A stretch of 64,000 nt of DNA. Source: Nocardioides litoris. Lineage in GTDB: Bacteria > Actinomycetota > Actinomycetes > Propionibacteriales > Nocardioidaceae. The notes beneath the pieces were generated by a model. The model was not told the DNA's origin. It did no database searches and was given only the letters and a program-made list of their open reading frames with translations. The position numbers and the translations under genes are program-made. Positions 61,820 through 64,000 of the stretch are shown here, in pieces (position 1 is the first letter of the stretch; every line of letters starts with the position of its first letter). The stretch spans positions 62,001-126,000 of the forward strand of contig NZ_VDMR01000009.1 in the NCBI RefSeq assembly GCF_006346315.1. The letters are read 5' to 3'.

Positions 61820-62242
61820 TCAGCCGGCGGCAGGCTCGGCGATGTTGAACATCCAGTTGATGCCGAACTTGTCCTTGACCTGGCCGTAGTGGTCGCCCCA
61901 CGGCGCCTTCTCCAGCGGCACGTCGACGGTGCCGCCCTCGGCCAGGCCGTCGAACCACGACCGCAGGGTGTCGGCCTCGTCGCCGGACAGCGAGATGTGC
62001 AGGTTGCCCTGGTCGTGGGTCATCGAGCTCGGCACGTCGGCGACCATGATCGCGACGGAGTCGTTGACGACGAGGTCGGAGTGCATCAGCAGGTGCTGCT
62101 CCTCCTCGGGCATGCCCATCCCGCCGGCGTCGGCGAACGTCATGATGGTGGGCTGGCCGCCGAAGACGGAGGCGTAGAACTCGATCGCGGCGCGGGCGTC
62201 GCCGTCCTTGCGCTGCAGGTAGGGGTTCAGGCGGGTGCTCAT
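61820..62242 (-). CDS. VOC / PhnB-like protein, copy 1
   Basis: 140 residues. NPYLQRKDGDARAAIEFYASVFGG is the PhnB-like glyoxalase/bleomycin-resistance start; WGDHYGQVKDKFGINWMFNI is the C-terminal signature. Soluble dimeric metal-binding fold. Precedes a second VOC gene on the same strand, with a GTGGTCG-repeat-containing gap of 55 bases between them. Confidence 0.92.
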   Translation of the reverse strand: MSTRLNPYLQRKDGDARAAIEFYASVFGGQPTIMTFADAGGMGMPEEEQHLLMHSDLVVNDSVAIMVADVPSSMTHDQGNLHISLSGDEADTLRSWFDGLAEGGTVDVPLEKAPWGDHYGQVKDKFGINWMFNIAEPAAG

Positions 62243-62297
62243 CGGGTGCTCCTGTGGGTGGTCGGTGGTCGGTGGTCGGTGGTCGATGGGTGGTGGG

Positions 62298-62813
62298 TCA
62301 GGCGTGGGCCGGCGAGGCGGCGTCGGCGGCGGCCTCGAGCTCGGCGACGACGATGCGGGTCATGGCGAGCATGGCGCTGGTGGCGGCCGCCGAGCGGGCC
62401 GGGTCGGGGTCCGAGACGAGCTCGGTGAGACGGGTCGGGACGACCTGCCACGAGACCCCGAACCGGTCACGGAGCCACCCGCAGGCCGACTCCTGGCCCC
62501 CGTCGGCGAGGGAGTACCAGTAGTAGTCGACCTCGGCCTGGTCGCGGCAGGCGATGGAGAAGCTGATCGCCTCGCTGAACGTGAACGCCGGGCCGCCGTT
62601 GATGGCCCGGAACGTCGTGCCGTCGAGCGTGAACTCCCCGGCCATCACCGCGCCGGGCTCGCCGGGGCCGGAGGCCGGGTAGCGAGCCAGGTGCCCGATC
62701 GAGGACCGCGGGAAGATCGAGGTGTAGAAGTGCGCGGCCTCCTCCAGGTCGTCGTCGAACCAGAGGCAGGGGCTGATGGTGGTGCCGCTGGCGGCGCCCG
62801 TCGGTGTGGTCAT
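62298..62813 (-). CDS. VOC / PhnB-like protein, copy 2
   Basis: 171 residues. ISPCLWFDDDLEEAAHFYTSIFP, GGPAFTFSEAISFSIACRDQ and CGWLRDRFGVSWQVVP mark a PhnB-like/3-demethylubiquinone-type VOC protein; about 30 residues longer at the C-terminus than copy 1. ATG 62813 (MTTPTGAAS). Likely cotranscribed with copy 1. Confidence 0.92.
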   Translation of the reverse strand: MTTPTGAASGTTISPCLWFDDDLEEAAHFYTSIFPRSSIGHLARYPASGPGEPGAVMAGEFTLDGTTFRAINGGPAFTFSEAISFSIACRDQAEVDYYWYSLADGGQESACGWLRDRFGVSWQVVPTRLTELVSDPDPARSAAATSAMLAMTRIVVAELEAAADAASPAHA

Positions 62814-63186
62814 GGCGGTCAGACCGCGAGGCGCACGCAATCTCATCGCAGGTCGCGCCACCCTCCGGTCGGTCCCCGTGCGTGGGAGGGGTGAGAGGTG
62901 GGGTAGCGGCGCGGACGAGCGGGACCGCGTGGGCGGCCGGGTGCGAGCGCGCCCTGCTGCGGCGTACACCCGCACGGTCAGGTCGAGGGCGAGACGCTGG
63001 TCGAGGCCGACCCGGTCGAGGGCACGCCGCGTTAGGTGTCGACGGAGGCCGTCGGCACGCCGACGTCCCTCGCGGTCACGGGCGACCCGGTGGCCGGCAC
63101 GGTGGGGCGCTGCGCTGACCGACCACGCCGAGCGACCGCCCGCAGGGCGGGCGTCGGCAGCGCCCGGGCCTCCCTAGAGTGACGGC
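62814..63186. other. Intergenic region between divergent genes, no gene seen
   Basis: About 370 bases between the VOC gene start and the nadE start. Only short, Arg-rich reading frames in GC-rich sequence. No repeat, terminator or regulatory palindrome was recognised with confidence. Confidence 0.5.
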
Positions 63187-64000
63187 GTGGACTTCTACTC
63201 CGCCTACGCCCACGGGTTCGCGCGGGTCGCGGCCTGCACCCTGCCGGTCGCGATCGCCGACCCGGCCACCAACGCCGAGCGGACCCTGGAGCAGGTGCGG
63301 GCCTGCCACGACGAGGGCGTGGCGGTCGCGCTGTTCCCCGAGCTCGGCCTGACCGGGTACGCCGTGGACGACCTGTTCCTGCAGGACACCCTGCTCGAGG
63401 CCGTCGTGGCCGCGGTCGAGGCGATCGTCGAGGCCAGCGCCGACCTGCGCCCGGTCATCGTGGTCGGCGCCCCCCTCAAGCACGGCAACCGGGTGCTCAA
63501 CTGCGCCCTGGTCGTGCAGGGCGGGCGGCTGCTCGGCGTCGCCCCGAAGTCCTACCTGCCGACGTACCGGGAGTTCTACGAGCGCCGCTGGTTCGCGCCG
63601 GGGGACGACACCGCGGGCCAGGAGGTCGTCGTCGGGCGGCACCTCGCGCCGTTCGGGCCCGACCTGGTGTTCACCGCCGCGGACCTGCCCGACCTGACCT
63701 TCCACGTCGAGGTCTGCGAGGACATGTGGGTCCCGGTGCCGCCGAGCGCCGAGGCCGCGCTGGCGGGCGCGCACCTGCTGCTCAACCTCTCCGGCAGCCC
63801 CATCACCATCGCCCGCGCCGAGGACCGGCGGCTGCTCATCAAGAGCGCGAGCGCGCGCTGCCAGGCGGCGTACGTGTACGCCGCGGCCGGCCAGGGCGAG
63901 TCGACGACCGACCTGTCGTGGGACGGCCAGACGATGGTCTACGAGTGCGGTGACCTGCTGGGCGAGACCGAGCGGTTCCCCGACGGGCCGCGCCGCACCG
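63187..64000 (+). CDS. nadE: Glutamine-dependent NAD+ synthetase, N-terminal part
   Basis: Last step of NAD synthesis, amidating nicotinate-adenine dinucleotide with ammonia from glutamine. The visible 271 codons are the nitrilase-type glutaminase domain: catalytic Glu52 (FPELGLTGY), Lys121 (APKSYLPTYREFYERRWF), Cys177 (VEVCEDMWVP), plus the SASARCQAAYVYAAAG region. GTG start 63187, and the gene runs past the right edge; the synthetase domain is not in the window. Length and motifs match the actinobacterial (M. tuberculosis type) two-domain enzyme. Confidence 0.95.
   Translation, partial: MDFYSAYAHGFARVAACTLPVAIADPATNAERTLEQVRACHDEGVAVALFPELGLTGYAVDDLFLQDTLLEAVVAAVEAIVEASADLRPVIVVGAPLKHGNRVLNCALVVQGGRLLGVAPKSYLPTYREFYERRWFAPGDDTAGQEVVVGRHLAPFGPDLVFTAADLPDLTFHVEVCEDMWVPVPPSAEAALAGAHLLLNLSGSPITIARAEDRRLLIKSASARCQAAYVYAAAGQGESTTDLSWDGQTMVYECGDLLGETERFPDGPRRT

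Overview
The window is 64 kb of very GC-rich DNA with dense, mostly overlapping genes, many GTG starts, ATGA/GTGA start-stop overlaps and leaderless-type promoters. Gene content (riboswitch-controlled cobalamin genes, DUF222/HNH protein, ANTAR regulator, acyl-CoA desaturase, glutamine-dependent NadE, type A RNase P RNA) fits a high-GC actinobacterium, most likely Nocardioidaceae (Nocardioides-like). The taxonomic call is inference from content and style, not from a marker gene comparison.

Layout. 0-2.6 kb: the start of a cobalamin operon on the minus strand (cobG-like, cobH, cobI partial) behind a cobalamin riboswitch, preceded by a FhuF-like iron-sulfur protein. 2.7-4.9 kb: a tandem pair of small membrane proteins and a DUF222/HNH gene bracketed by short palindromic repeats. 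5-12.8 kb: CYP152-like P450, small secreted protein, two-component system, VanZ-like protein, desaturase coupled to a tiny acidic protein, and a secreted repeat protein. 12.8-16.4 kb: siderophore/B12-type ABC importer with a methyltransferase. 16.4-16.9 kb: copy 1 of a roughly 480 bp structured repeat. 16.9-24.1 kb: a sulfonate-type cluster (flavin reductase-like, SsuD-like, SsuA/C/B, second LLM monooxygenase, aldo/keto reductase). 24.2-40.3 kb: giant secreted delta-60/PKD protein, VKOR, SDR, ERCC4 nuclease, TspO-like protein, SRPBCC, FdhF/YdeP oxidoreductase, lipase, ABC-2 exporter operon, DedA-like protein.

41-47.5 kb is an accessory-looking stretch: lower GC, longer gaps, a broken VOC gene beside a 15 bp minisatellite, a MarR-controlled FAD monooxygenase operon, a GAF-ANTAR protein and a RibD-like reductase. 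rnpB (minus strand) closes it. 48-53.8 kb: YibE/F protein, then the ATP-grasp / alpha-E / transglutaminase operon, then map divergent from a small conserved gene. 54.3-54.8 kb: repeat copy 2. 54.8-64 kb: PQQ-type sugar dehydrogenase, DUF1906 protein, S10 carboxypeptidase, Gre-family factor, panB, MFS transporter, two VOC proteins and the first part of nadE.

The most unusual signals are non-coding: (i) the 480 bp repeat, two copies 38 kb apart with internal inverted repeats and a compensatory base-pair change; (ii) a family of about 45 bp palindromic units in which the inner stem changes sequence but stays self-complementary, flanking the HNH gene and forming the C-terminal coding tail of the ATP-grasp gene; (iii) two divergent gene pairs sharing mirror-image overlapping -10 elements around CTAG.
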